Shown: positions 1 through 7,679, counted from the first letter of the stretch. The stretch: 9,673 nt of DNA from Armatimonadota bacterium (GCA_003516955.1 DPBN01000324.1:7796-17468); one strand, 5' to 3'. Made by a program: numbers and translations. Notes: generated from the letters alone by a model not told the origin.

Positions 1-731
1 CGAGGCTCGACCTGCGGCGAACGGCCCAGCCAAACGCCGCCGGCCGTCGCGAGCGCCGCCCCGTCCTTGCCCATGGAGACGATCACGTTCTCGGCCATCG
101 ACCGGAGCTCGCGGGCGGCGGAGACGGCCGCCGCGCGGTCGGGAAGCGTCTTGCCGAGAAGGCGCTCCGCCTCGCGCAGATTCGGCTTAATCAGGTCCGG
201 CCGCATCTGCAAGCCGAGGCGCATGGCCTCGCCGTCCGCGTCGAGCAGCACGCGGCAACTCTCTCGGCGAGCCAGCTCCCCCAGCGCGCGGAACGCGTCG
301 ACGGGCACGCCCGGTGGCAGGGAGCCTCCGAGCGCCACCCAGTCAGCCCGGTGAAACAGGGTCTCGCAGTGGGCCAGCAGCCGGTGCCACTCCTCGTCCG
401 AGATCTGCGGCCCGGCCTCGTTCAGCGTCGTCGGCGGGCCGTCCCCGGCCTCGATGCTGGTGTTCACCCTGGTCGTCCCGGCGATCTCGACGAACGAGTT
501 GTGGACGCCCTGCGCGTGGAGCACGTGGCGGATGTGCGCCCCGTTGCCGCCGCCGAGGAACCCTGTGGCGATCGTCTTGCCGCCCAGCTCTGCGACCACG
601 CGCGAGAGGTTGACGCCCTTGCCTCCAGCGTCCGTCTCCACGCGGTCCACGCGATTGGTGTCGCCGACCTTGAGGCCCGACACGAAGACCACCCGGTCGA
701 CGCACGGGTTGAGCGTGACCGAGACGATCAC
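1..731 (-). CDS. fruK: PfkB-family kinase, probable 1-phosphofructokinase (3' end beyond window)
   Basis: Cytoplasmic ribokinase-type sugar kinase; members of this subfamily phosphorylate fructose 1-phosphate, tagatose 6-phosphate or fructose 6-phosphate with ATP. Reading from a GTG at 731, 243 residues are visible of about 310 usual for the family. The N-terminus has the TLNPCVDR segment (residues 6-13) typical of the hexose-kinase/1-PFK group. The sugar-binding motif AGGKGVN is at 35-41, GGSLPPG at 135-141, and KPNLREAE at 182-189 contains the NxxE Mg/ATP motif (N184, E187). The C-terminal GAGD catalytic motif lies outside the window, so an intact active site cannot be confirmed. The GTG start overlaps the pfkA stop as GTGA, and a GAGG sits 10 nt upstream inside pfkA, suggesting translational coupling. 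No PTS fructose transporter is visible, so the substrate is inferred from family resemblance; tagatose-6-phosphate kinase or a minor 6-PFK are alternatives. The PfkB family call is firm and the symbol is tentative. Confidence 0.85.
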   Translation of the reverse strand, partial: MIVSVTLNPCVDRVVFVSGLKVGDTNRVDRVETDAGGKGVNLSRVVAELGGKTIATGFLGGGNGAHIRHVLHAQGVHNSFVEIAGTTRVNTSIEAGDGPPTTLNEAGPQISDEEWHRLLAHCETLFHRADWVALGGSLPPGVPVDAFRALGELARRESCRVLLDADGEAMRLGLQMRPDLIKPNLREAERLLGKTLPDRAAAVSAARELRSMAENVIVSMGKDGAALATAGGVWLGRSPQVEP

Positions 732-1690
732 TGGGCCATGACCTCGGCCAGCAGCAGCTTTTCGGGATCCACGCGCCGCGGAGCGTTGAGGATCTGCGAC
801 AGCGGCGTGCCGACCAGCCGCCCGCCGACGAGGCCCGCCATCTCGGCCGTGTAGCCCGCGATGAGCCTCTCCACGGCGAAGGCGCCCAGCCGCAGGCCCA
901 GCACGCGGTCGAAGGCCGTGGGGCTGCCGCCCCGCTGGATGTGGCCGAGCACCACGTAGCGAGTGTCGAAGCCGGTCATTTCGGCGACCTTGGGACTGAT
1001 CTCCGCGGCGTGTCCGGCCCCTTCCGCCACGATGATGATGCTGCTGCGCTTGCCCCTGGCGCCGGCGCCACGCAGCTTGTCGCAGATGCCTGGGAGGGAG
1101 TAGGGCACCTCCGGGATCAGGATGGCCTCCGCGCCGCCGGCCAGTCCGGCCTCGACGGCGATGAACCCGTTCCTGCGCCCCATCACCTCGATGACGAACA
1201 CCCGGTCGTGGGAGTAGGCCGTGTCGCGGATGCGGTCGATCGCGTCCACCGCGATGCCCACCGCCGTGTCGAAGCCGATCGAATAGTCCGTGCCGTTCAG
1301 GTCGTTGTCGATGGACCCCGGCACTCCGTACACCGGGAAGCCGAACTCCTCGTGCAGGACCAGCGCGCCGGTCAGCGACCCGTCGCCTCCGATCACCACC
1401 AAGCCTTCAACGCCGTTCTTGCGCAGCTGGGCGACGGCCCGCTCGCGCCCCTCCTTCTCGCGGAACTCCTTGCAACGCGCGGTCTGGAGGATCGTTCCGC
1501 CGCGGTTGATGATGCCTCCGACCGACTTGCTGTCCATGGGTTGGAACTCGTCGAGCAGGATGCCGCTGTATCCGTGCTGGTAGCCCAGGACCTCCATCCC
1601 CCTGCCGATGGCCGTGCGGACAACCGCGCGGATGGCCGCGTTCATGCCCGGGGCGTCCCCTCCGCTGGTGATGAGTGCGATTCTCTTCAT
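728..1690 (-). CDS. pfkA: ATP-dependent 6-phosphofructokinase
   Basis: Converts fructose 6-phosphate and ATP to fructose 1,6-bisphosphate, the committed step of glycolysis, in the cytoplasm. The 320-aa length equals the E. coli PfkA size class. Visible motifs are SGGDAPGMN (9-17, phosphate loop), R72, GGDGS (101-105), PGSIDND (124-130, catalytic base D128), R163, MGRRNG (170-175) and GHIQRGG (249-255). These numbers run almost in step with E. coli PfkA. G104 and G125 stand where pyrophosphate-dependent enzymes carry Asp and Lys, so ATP rather than pyrophosphate use is predicted. The ATG start has a strong Shine-Dalgarno AGGAGG at 1706-1701, 10 nt upstream, and the protein begins immediately with the expected first beta strand. 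It is the first gene of an operon with the downstream PfkB kinase (4-base overlap). It is divergent from the CBS-DUF1385 gene across 75 bp. Allosteric control by PEP/ADP is common in the family but cannot be shown here. Confidence 0.97.
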   Translation of the reverse strand: MKRIALITSGGDAPGMNAAIRAVVRTAIGRGMEVLGYQHGYSGILLDEFQPMDSKSVGGIINRGGTILQTARCKEFREKEGRERAVAQLRKNGVEGLVVIGGDGSLTGALVLHEEFGFPVYGVPGSIDNDLNGTDYSIGFDTAVGIAVDAIDRIRDTAYSHDRVFVIEVMGRRNGFIAVEAGLAGGAEAILIPEVPYSLPGICDKLRGAGARGKRSSIIIVAEGAGHAAEISPKVAEMTGFDTRYVVLGHIQRGGSPTAFDRVLGLRLGAFAVERLIAGYTAEMAGLVGGRLVGTPLSQILNAPRRVDPEKLLLAEVMAQ

Positions 1691-1700
1691 CTTCGCCGAT

Positions 1701-1723
1701 CCTCCTGCCGCGAACCCATTATG
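1701..1723 (-). promoter_or_regulatory. Candidate pfkA promoter -10 box and Shine-Dalgarno
   Basis: On the minus strand CATAAT (1723-1718) matches five of six bases of the bacterial -10 consensus. A start of transcription near 1711 would give a leader of about 20 nt containing AGGAGG (1706-1701) ahead of the ATG at 1690. No good -35 hexamer is seen at 16-18 bp; that position is partly covered by the 1732-1747 palindrome, which could mean an activator-dependent or repressed promoter. The Shine-Dalgarno is clear; the promoter is inference. Confidence 0.45.
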
Positions 1724-1731
1724 CCCGTTGC

Positions 1732-1747
1732 GCGGCTCCGGAACCGC
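1732..1747. promoter_or_regulatory. 16-bp near-perfect palindrome, possible shared operator
   Basis: GCGGCTCCGGAACCGC pairs in seven of eight positions about its centre. It lies between the divergent pfkA and CBS-DUF1385 genes, directly abutting the plus-strand TACAAT and covering the -35 region for both directions. A dimeric regulator bound here could control both genes. A 16-bp palindrome in GC-rich DNA can also arise by chance, so this is a candidate only. Confidence 0.3.
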
Positions 1748-1753
1748 TACAAT
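1748..1753 (+). promoter_or_regulatory. Candidate -10 box for CBS-DUF1385 gene
   Basis: TACAAT fits the TAnnnT -10 pattern with five of six consensus matches and ends 12 nt before the ATG at 1766. The transcript would start only about 5 nt upstream of the start codon, and no Shine-Dalgarno is present, so the mRNA would be nearly leaderless. The -35 is poor (TTGCGC at 1728-1733 gives only a 14-bp spacer). Confidence 0.4.
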
Positions 1754-1765
1754 TCCTCACGACGC

Positions 1766-2875
1766 ATGGACACGTTCGGAAGCCGCTCCCTGTCGAGGCC
1801 CGTCTTCGAGGCGATGCGTGCCACGGTCTGGGTGCATCCCGAGGACTCGCTGATGCGCGCCGCGAACCTCCTGAGGGACGGCCACCCGAGCGTGCTGCCG
1901 GTGGTGGAGGGAGGAACCCTGGTCGGGGTCGTCACCGACCGGTCCCTGGCGGAGGCCATCGCCCTCGGTCGCGAGCCGCTGGACGAGGTGCGCCTGGCCA
2001 TGCGCCCTCACCTCGAGGTCAGGCCGTACGCCCTCGGCGCCGAGGCCCTGCGGCTCTTGGTGGAGACCGGCGAGCCGGCGTTGCTGGTGGTGGACGACGC
2101 AGGCAACCTGCTCGGCGTGGTCGCTCCATCGGACTTGGTCGCCGACCACCGACCGGAGCCCAACCCGCCGCTCGTTGGAGGCATGGCCACGCCGTTCGGG
2201 GTGTATCTGACGGCCGGCTCGGCCAGGGCAGGCGCGCCCGGCTGGGCGCTCGCCACCACCGGCGCCCTGCTGTTCCTGCTCTATGTGGCCTCGGCTCTGT
2301 TCGCCTCATGGCTGCACGACGTCGCCGGGGGGCCGCTCTGGCTGAGACAGACCGTCGCGGCCGTTGGGCCGACCGCCCTGTTCCTGATCGGGCTGCGCGC
2401 GCTGCCGCTCTCCAGGATCCACGGGGCCGAGCACAAGGTGGTGCACGCCATCGAGCGTGGAGAGCATCTGGTTCCCGCCGTGGTGGCCCGGATGCCCCGC
2501 GTGCACCCGCGCTGCGGGACGAACATCGCGGTAGGCGCGACGCTGTTCCTCGGCATCGCGACGAGCAGGGCCATCCCCGACGAGAGCCTGCGTCTGATTG
2601 TGGCGGCGGTCGTCACGCTGCTCTTCTGGCGGCGCATCGGGGAGGTGTTCCAGCGATTCGTCACGACGCGCGAACCGAACCGGCGCCAACTGGAGGCGGC
2701 GATTCGCGCGGGGAGCGAGCTGCTGGAGGCCTACCGCTGGTCGACGATCGGGCGGCCAGGCCTGTGGCTACGCCTGAGGAACAGCGGGATGTTCCATGTG
2801 ATGGCTGGCTCGCTGGCGGCCTATGCTGTCGTGGCGGTCACCCTCTGGCTCCTCGGGTGGCCTCTGGGTCTGTAG
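1766..2875 (+). CDS. CBS-domain pair fused to DUF1385 (YqhQ-like) membrane protein
   Basis: A 369-aa protein of unknown biochemical function. Residues about 18-127 form two CBS repeats; repeat one ends in the classic GVVTDRSLAEA (54-64) and repeat two in GVVAPSDLV (117-125). CBS pairs usually bind adenosine nucleotides and regulate an attached domain. From VGGMATPFGV (137-146) onward it matches DUF1385: the signature GAEHKVVHAIE (220-230) and HPRCGTN (247-253) supply conserved His, Glu and Cys residues that look like a metal site. Hydrophobic segments lie near 162-183, 196-213, 254-265, 278-290 and 345-366, so the DUF1385 part is membrane-embedded and the CBS part most likely cytoplasmic. I chose ATG 1766 because it follows the -10 candidate; an in-frame ATG at 1721 would add 15 residues but lies upstream of that box. 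The reading frame stays open upstream to 941, but that stretch is antisense to pfkA. The domain call is firm and the role is unknown. Confidence 0.88.
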   Translation: MDTFGSRSLSRPVFEAMRATVWVHPEDSLMRAANLLRDGHPSVLPVVEGGTLVGVVTDRSLAEAIALGREPLDEVRLAMRPHLEVRPYALGAEALRLLVETGEPALLVVDDAGNLLGVVAPSDLVADHRPEPNPPLVGGMATPFGVYLTAGSARAGAPGWALATTGALLFLLYVASALFASWLHDVAGGPLWLRQTVAAVGPTALFLIGLRALPLSRIHGAEHKVVHAIERGEHLVPAVVARMPRVHPRCGTNIAVGATLFLGIATSRAIPDESLRLIVAAVVTLLFWRRIGEVFQRFVTTREPNRRQLEAAIRAGSELLEAYRWSTIGRPGLWLRLRNSGMFHVMAGSLAAYAVVAVTLWLLGWPLGL

Positions 2876-2902
2876 GGGCGGAGCCGGATGGCGCCCCGCC
2901 CC
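2875..2902. terminator. GC-rich hairpin between convergent genes
   Basis: GGGGCGG (2875-2881) pairs with CCGCCCC (2896-2902), and inside it GCC (2883-2885) pairs with GGC (2890-2892) around a GGAT loop. It fills most of the gap between the convergent CBS-DUF1385 and DHOD-like genes and overlaps the last base of the former's stop codon. There is no T-run on either side, so intrinsic termination would be of the U-tract-less kind; it may instead only protect 3' ends. Confidence 0.45.
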
Positions 2903-2911
2903 TCGGTCGGG

Positions 2912-3925
2912 CTAGACGAGCAGGCCGGTGGAGTCCGGACGGAAGGACTGCAGCACCTTCTGGTAGTTGGCCCGTTCGTAGGCCGCCGGCTCGGCCACGT
3001 TGATCTGGCTCATGCTGCCGATCATTTGCTGAACCGACTCGTACTCGTGCTCGGCCATCCAGGTGGCCATGTCGCCGACGATCTCTCGGATCCGTCCCAG
3101 GCCTCTGGCTAGGAGCTCGCTGGCGGTCATCGCCACGTTGGCTCCGGCCATGAGGGCCTTGAGAACCTCCCAGTGCGAGTGGACCCCGCTGGTGATGGCG
3201 AAGTCGAGCGGCACCCTGCCGTACAGGATGGCCGTCCAGTGGAGCGGGAGCCGGATCTCGTGCTTCGTGCTGAGCACCAGGTTGGGCTTGACCTCGAGCT
3301 CCTCCAGGTCGAAGTCGGGCTGGTAGAAGCGGTTGAACATCACCAGGCCCTTCGCGCCGGCGTGGGCGAACTTCTTGGCCATGTTGCTCATGGAGCTGAA
3401 GTAGGGCCCCACCTTGACCGCAACCGGGATCCGGACCGAGGAGACGACCTCCGAGACGACATCGGTGTACATCTTCTCGATCTCCGAACCCTCCACGTCG
3501 GGGTTGGTGGCCAGATAGTAGATGTTCAGCTCGAGGGCGTCCGCGCCGGCCTCCTCCATCAGCTTCGCGTACTGCGTCCATCCGCCCGAGGAGACGCCGT
3601 TGAGGTTGGCGATCACGGGCAGCTTGGTGGACTCCTTGGCCCGGCGGATCAGGTTCAGGTAGCCGTCCGGGCCGACGTGGTACTGCTCGGCCTGGGGGAA
3701 GTAGCTGAGGGCTTCGGCGTAGCTCTCCGTTCCGTAGGCCAGGTAGTGGTCGAGGATGCGGCTCTCCTGGTTGATCTGCTCCTCGAACAGCGAGAAGAGC
3801 ACGATCGCGGGTGCGCCGGCGTCCTCGAGGCGGCGGATGCCGTCCAGGTCGCTGGACAGGGGCGAGGCCGAGGGGACCAGCGGGTGGTCCAGCTCGAGTC
3901 CGAGGTATCGGGTTTTCAGGTTCAT
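2912..3925 (-). CDS. Dihydroorotate dehydrogenase-like flavoprotein, NifJ-coupled
   Basis: A 337-aa predicted cytoplasmic TIM-barrel FMN protein of the DHOD-like subgroup. It begins with [20 protein letters not shown] (3-22), the usual opening of class 1 DHOD-type barrels. It continues with PVIANLNG (103-110), a GADALELN strand (127-134), AVKVGP near 176, and a C-terminal [12 protein letters not shown] segment in the FMN-phosphate region. At the active-site loop true class 1A enzymes read N-L-S-C-P-N with a catalytic Cys. Here the loop is NIYYLATNP (134-142), without Cys or Ser, so ordinary dihydroorotate oxidation is doubtful and the symbol pyrD is withheld. The ATG overlaps the nifJ stop as ATGA and has a strong GAAGGAG (3940-3934) 8 nt upstream, so it is co-translated with nifJ. 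I infer an accessory redox role tied to pyruvate/ferredoxin metabolism; the actual substrate is unknown. Families with this altered loop are, as I recall, often annotated simply as DHOD-like. Confidence 0.9.
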   Translation of the reverse strand: MNLKTRYLGLELDHPLVPSASPLSSDLDGIRRLEDAGAPAIVLFSLFEEQINQESRILDHYLAYGTESYAEALSYFPQAEQYHVGPDGYLNLIRRAKESTKLPVIANLNGVSSGGWTQYAKLMEEAGADALELNIYYLATNPDVEGSEIEKMYTDVVSEVVSSVRIPVAVKVGPYFSSMSNMAKKFAHAGAKGLVMFNRFYQPDFDLEELEVKPNLVLSTKHEIRLPLHWTAILYGRVPLDFAITSGVHSHWEVLKALMAGANVAMTASELLARGLGRIREIVGDMATWMAEHEYESVQQMIGSMSQINVAEPAAYERANYQKVLQSFRPDSTGLLV

Positions 3926-6900
3926 TTCGACGACTCCTTCGTCTCAGCCATCTGCTGCAGGGTGGCGTACCGGGCCTTGGCGTCCCTCTCGGCCTCCGCG
4001 AGAAGCCTCGCAGCGACCCCAGGGTTGCTCTGGGCGAGCATCCGGTACCGCGTTTCGTTGTAGGCGTAGTCCTTGTACGGGATCGAAGGCGGCTTGCTGT
4101 CCAGCTGGAGCGGGTTCTTGCCCTCGGCCGCCAGCGCGGGGTTGTAGCGGTAGAGCGGCCAGTGCCCGCACTCCACCGCCAGCTTCTGCTGGTTGAGGCC
4201 CTTGCGCATGTCGATGCCGTGCGCGATGCAGTGCGAGTAGGCGATGATCAGCGACGGGCCGTCGTAAGCCTCCGCCTCCAGGAACGCCCGCAGGGTCTGT
4301 GCGTCGCTGGCCCCCATCGCCACCTGGGCGACGTAGACGTTGCCGTACTGCATCGCCATGCGTCCCAGGTCCTTCTTGGCGCCCGGCTTTCCGCCGGCGG
4401 CGAACTTGGCCACGGCGCCCCGGCTGGTGGACTTGGACGCCTGCCCGCCGGTGTTCGAGTACACCTCGGTGTCCAGCACGAGGATGTTCACGTTCCGGCC
4501 GCTGGCCAGCACGTGGTCCAGGCCACCGTATCCGATGTCGTAGGCCCATCCGTCTCCGCCGATGATCCAGACGCTCTTGGGGATCAGCGCGTCGGCCACG
4601 TGGAGCAGATCGTGCTCCTCGTTCGACTGCGGGCTCTCGAGGAGGGCCTTCAGCTCGGCCACGTTCGCCCGCGCCTCTTCGATCGTCGGATTCTCGGCCA
4701 GCAGGCGGTCGGCGAGGTCGTCTCCGATGCGCCCGCGGAGCCTCTCCACCAGGGTCCTGGCGTAGGCGTTCTGGTGGTCGAGAGCGAGCCGCATGCCGTA
4801 GCCGAACTCGGCGTTGTCCTCGAAGAGGGAGTTGCTCCACGCCGGACCCCTGCCGTCCTTGTTCTTCGTCCAAGGGGTCGTGGGCAGGTTGCCGCCGTAG
4901 ATCGACGAGCAGCCGGTGGCGTTCGCGATCACGGCGCGGTCGCCGAACAGCTGGCTGACCAGCTTCACGTAGGGGGTCTCGCCGCATCCGGCGCAGGCGC
5001 CGGAGAACTCGAACAGCGGCGTGAGCAGCTGCACGTTCTTGATCGTGTTGAACTTCGGCGCGCTGCCGTTCGAGGGGTACTCTGTCAGCTTCTCGAAGAA
5101 GTTCCAGAACGCGACCTCGCGATCGTGGATCTCCCGCACCGACTCCATGTTCAGTGCCTTGCGGCTGACGTTGGACTTGTCCTTGGCCGGGCATACCTCG
5201 ACGCAGAGCCCGCAACCCGTGCAGTCCTCGACCGAGAGCTGCAGGGTGAAGCGGCGGTCGGAGTATTCGCGCCACTTGGCGGGAGCCGACCGGAAGCCCT
5301 CCGGCGCGCCCGCGAGCTCGGACTCGGGATAGACCTTCGTTCGGATGACGGCGTGCGGGCAGACCAGCGAGCACTTGCCGCACTGGATGCAGAGGTTCTC
5401 GTCCCAGACGGGCGCCTCGAGCGCGATGTTGCGCTTCTCCCACTTGGTCGTCCCCGTGGGGAAGGTGCCGTCCGCGGGCATCTTGCTGACGGGCAGAAGG
5501 TCGCCGCGGCCTGCGATCATCTCCGCCGTGACGGTCTTGACGAACTCGGGGGCATCGGCGGGCACGACCTCCTTCTTTCTCGGCTTTCCGGTGATCTTGC
5601 CGGGCACCTGCACCTCGTGGATGTGATCCAAGGCCATGTCCACCGCCGCGAAGTTCTGCTGCACGACGGCCTCTCCGCGCTTGCCGTACGTCTTGCGGAT
5701 GGCCTCGCGGATCTTCTGGATCGCCTCCTCCCGCGGCAGCACGCCGCTCAGGGCGAAGAACGCGACCTGCATGATCGTGTTGATGCGCGAGCCCATGCCG
5801 GTCTTGCGGGCGACCTCGTAGGCGTCCACGGTGTAGAACCGCAGCTTCTTGCTCAGGATCTGCTCCTGGACGTCGGCGGGCAGCTCGTCCCACACCTCGG
5901 AGGCGGGGATGGGGCTGTTCAGGAGGAACACGCCACCCGCGCGCGCGATGTCCAGCACGGGGTACCTCTGCACGAGGCCGAACTGGTGGACCGCCACGAA
6001 GTCCGCCTTTTGGAGCAGGTACGTGCTCTTGATGGGGCGCGGGCCGAAGCGGAGGTGCGACACCGTCACCGAGCCGGACTTCTTCGAGTCGTAGACGAAG
6101 TAGCCCTGGGCGTAGTTGTCGGTCTCCTCGCCGATGATCTTGATCGAGTTCTTGTTCGCGCCGACCGTGCCGTCGGAACCCAGGCCCCAGAACACCGCCT
6201 TGACCACGTCGTCCGGCTCCGTGACCCAGGTCGGGTCGAAGTCGATGCTCGTATGGGCCACGTCGTCGATGATGCCGACCGTGAAGTGGTTCTTCGGCTG
6301 ATCCTTGGCGAGCTCGTCGAACACGCCCTTGACCATCGCCGGCGTGAACTCCTTGGAGCCGAGGCCGTAGCGGCCACCCACGATCTTGGGCAGGCTCTGG
6401 AGCGCCGCGGACCCGTCGAGGAACGCCTCGAGCAGCGCGGCGGCGACGTCTTGGTGGAGCGGCTCGCCGATCGCCCCGTGCTCCTTGGTGCGGTCCAGCA
6501 CGGCGATGCGGCGGACGGTGGGCGGCAGGGCGGCGACCATCGCCCGGCCGTCGAACGGGCGGTACAGGCGAACCTTCAGCAGGCCGACCTTTTCGCCAGC
6601 GGCGTTCAGCGACTCGATGGCCTCCTCCGCCGTCTCGGCTCCCGAACCCATCATCACGATCACCCGTTCGGCCTGCGGGTCGCCCACGTACTGGAACAGG
6701 CTGTAGCGGCGGCCGGTGAGCTCGGCGAACCGATCCATGGCTTCCTGGACGATCCCGGGCGCGGCGGCGTAGTAGGGGTTCACCGTCTCGCGCCCCTGGA
6801 AGTACACGTCCGGGTTCTGGGCGGTGCCGCGCATGACGGGGCGCTCGGGGTTCAGAGCCCGGTCGCGGTGCGCGCGGACGAGTTCGTCCGGGATCATCGC

Positions 6901-7479
6901 TCGGATCTGCTCGTCGGTGAGCTGCTCGATCTTCTGGACCTCGTGCGAGGTTCGGAATCCGTCGAAGGCGTGGATGAACGGCACGCGCGCCTTGAGGGTG
7001 GCAGCCTGGGCGATCAGGGCGAAGTCGTGCGCCTCCTGGACCGAGTTGCTGACCAGGATCGCGAAGCCGGTCGACCGAGCGGCCATGATGTCGGAGTGGT
7101 CGCCGAAGATCGACAGGCCCTGGGCGGCGATCGCGCGGGCCGACACATGGAAGACGGTGCTGGTCAGCTCTCCCGCGATCTTGAACATGTTCGGGATCAT
7201 CAGCAGCAAGCCCTGACTGGCCGTGAAGGTCGTCGTGAGCGAGCCGGCCTGCAGGGAGCCGTGCACGGCGCCGGCGGCGCCGCCCTCGGACTGCATCTCC
7301 TGCACCAGAGGCACCGCGCCCCAGAGGTTCTTCTTGCCGGCCACGGCCCACGCGTCCGCGAGCTCGGCCATGGTGGACGAGGGGGTGATCGGGTAGATCG
7401 CGACCACCTCGTTGGTCTTGTAGGCGACTGTGGCGGCGGCCTCGTTGCCGTCGATCGTGATGGGATTCTTCATAGTCAT
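3922..7479 (-). CDS. nifJ: Pyruvate:ferredoxin (flavodoxin) oxidoreductase, single-chain type
   Basis: Oxidises pyruvate with CoA to acetyl-CoA and CO2, reducing ferredoxin or flavodoxin; cytoplasmic, normally a homodimer. The 1185 aa match the usual 1170-1230. Domains in order: pyrimidine-binding domain I opening with [12 protein letters not shown] and YPITPSS (29-35); domain II (about 270-390, with [10 protein letters not shown]); gamma-type domain III (about 425-620, with [12 protein letters not shown] at 432-443); and an EKR-like linker. A two-cluster ferredoxin domain follows, with C697/C700/C703/C707 and C753/C756/C759/C763. The thiamine-diphosphate domain has the proximal-cluster ligands C829, C832, C857 and C1084, [10 protein letters not shown] (974-983) and NTGGQASKS (1009-1017). 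All catalytic features look intact. Two in-frame starts are possible, ATG 7479 and ATG 7473; neither has a strong Shine-Dalgarno. The gene heads an operon with the DHOD-like protein (ATGA overlap) and is divergent from ilvA. The related 2-oxoacid enzymes (2-oxobutanoate, 2-oxoglutarate) are possible alternatives, but length and sequence favour pyruvate. No nitrogen-fixation gene is nearby, so a role in general fermentation is more likely than one in nif electron supply. Confidence 0.97.
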   Translation of the reverse strand: MTMKNPITIDGNEAAATVAYKTNEVVAIYPITPSSTMAELADAWAVAGKKNLWGAVPLVQEMQSEGGAAGAVHGSLQAGSLTTTFTASQGLLLMIPNMFKIAGELTSTVFHVSARAIAAQGLSIFGDHSDIMAARSTGFAILVSNSVQEAHDFALIAQAATLKARVPFIHAFDGFRTSHEVQKIEQLTDEQIRAMIPDELVRAHRDRALNPERPVMRGTAQNPDVYFQGRETVNPYYAAAPGIVQEAMDRFAELTGRRYSLFQYVGDPQAERVIVMMGSGAETAEEAIESLNAAGEKVGLLKVRLYRPFDGRAMVAALPPTVRRIAVLDRTKEHGAIGEPLHQDVAAALLEAFLDGSAALQSLPKIVGGRYGLGSKEFTPAMVKGVFDELAKDQPKNHFTVGIIDDVAHTSIDFDPTWVTEPDDVVKAVFWGLGSDGTVGANKNSIKIIGEETDNYAQGYFVYDSKKSGSVTVSHLRFGPRPIKSTYLLQKADFVAVHQFGLVQRYPVLDIARAGGVFLLNSPIPASEVWDELPADVQEQILSKKLRFYTVDAYEVARKTGMGSRINTIMQVAFFALSGVLPREEAIQKIREAIRKTYGKRGEAVVQQNFAAVDMALDHIHEVQVPGKITGKPRKKEVVPADAPEFVKTVTAEMIAGRGDLLPVSKMPADGTFPTGTTKWEKRNIALEAPVWDENLCIQCGKCSLVCPHAVIRTKVYPESELAGAPEGFRSAPAKWREYSDRRFTLQLSVEDCTGCGLCVEVCPAKDKSNVSRKALNMESVREIHDREVAFWNFFEKLTEYPSNGSAPKFNTIKNVQLLTPLFEFSGACAGCGETPYVKLVSQLFGDRAVIANATGCSSIYGGNLPTTPWTKNKDGRGPAWSNSLFEDNAEFGYGMRLALDHQNAYARTLVERLRGRIGDDLADRLLAENPTIEEARANVAELKALLESPQSNEEHDLLHVADALIPKSVWIIGGDGWAYDIGYGGLDHVLASGRNVNILVLDTEVYSNTGGQASKSTSRGAVAKFAAGGKPGAKKDLGRMAMQYGNVYVAQVAMGASDAQTLRAFLEAEAYDGPSLIIAYSHCIAHGIDMRKGLNQQKLAVECGHWPLYRYNPALAAEGKNPLQLDSKPPSIPYKDYAYNETRYRMLAQSNPGVAARLLAEAERDAKARYATLQQMAETKESSK
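3934..3940 (-). promoter_or_regulatory. Strong ribosome binding site inside 3' end of nifJ
   Basis: Minus-strand GAAGGAG lies 8 nt before the ATG at 3925 and within the last codons of nifJ. It fixes the start of the DHOD-like gene and supports independent or coupled re-initiation at the ATGA overlap. Confidence 0.75.
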
Positions 7480-7667
7480 GGCAGTTCCATTCGATCAGAG
7501 TCCGCGGCTCGCTCCTCGGGTGCTCGGCTGCGCCGAAGATCGCCGCGCGGTTCGTGCAACCGGCTGAGCCGTCGGGTTCGGTCTCTCGGAGAGGCCGCTC
7601 GGCCTTGCCCGCGGACCCGGGGGTCGTTCGCGGGCCATGGATCGTCATCGGAGCGAGGGACGACCAT
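7476..7667 (-). CDS. Doubtful 63-codon upstream ORF overlapping nifJ start
   Basis: An ATG at 7667 opens 63 codons ending in TGA that overlaps the nifJ ATG as ATGA. GGAG lies 8 nt upstream of this ATG, and the candidate nifJ -10 box ends 12 nt before it. The product would be rich in Arg, Pro and Asp and resembles no protein I know. It uses CGA repeatedly and mixed third bases, unlike the strongly GC-ending codons of its neighbours, and much of it coincides with inverted repeats. It could be a leader ORF coupling translation to nifJ, but chance is more likely. Confidence 0.15.
   Translation of the reverse strand: MVVPRSDDDPWPANDPRVRGQGRAASPRDRTRRLSRLHEPRGDLRRSRAPEERAADSDRMELP
7548..7604 (-). 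repeat. Cluster of short inverted repeats in nifJ leader
   Basis: Four dyads lie close together: CGGTT/AACCG around a 5-nt loop (7548-7562); CGGCTGAGCCG (7561-7571); a 17-bp odd-centred palindrome with one mismatched pair (7580-7596); and GGCC-GCTC-GGCC (7593-7604). Some overlap, so they could be alternative RNA folds in the leader or DNA-binding half-sites. GC-rich DNA produces short dyads readily, so significance is uncertain. Confidence 0.35.
7607..7635 (-). other. Strong hairpin in the nifJ 5' leader
   Basis: Arms GCCCGCG (7607-7613) and CGCGGGC (7629-7635) pair perfectly over 7 bp. Inside them GACC (7614-7617) pairs with GGTC (7622-7625), leaving a CGGG loop and a 3-nt bulge, for 11 base pairs in total. 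It sits about 130-170 nt upstream of the nifJ start, within the transcript if the 7680 promoter candidate is used. No T-run follows, so it is not a normal intrinsic terminator; a regulatory or stabilising leader structure is the more natural reading. I recognise no known riboswitch family. Confidence 0.5.
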
Positions 7668-7679
7668 CGTGCGATCTCC

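Noticed and set aside
941..1765. Upstream extension of the CBS-DUF1385 reading frame
   Set aside because: It runs antisense through pfkA and lacks any domain; the real start lies after the divergent promoter, at 1766 or possibly 1721.
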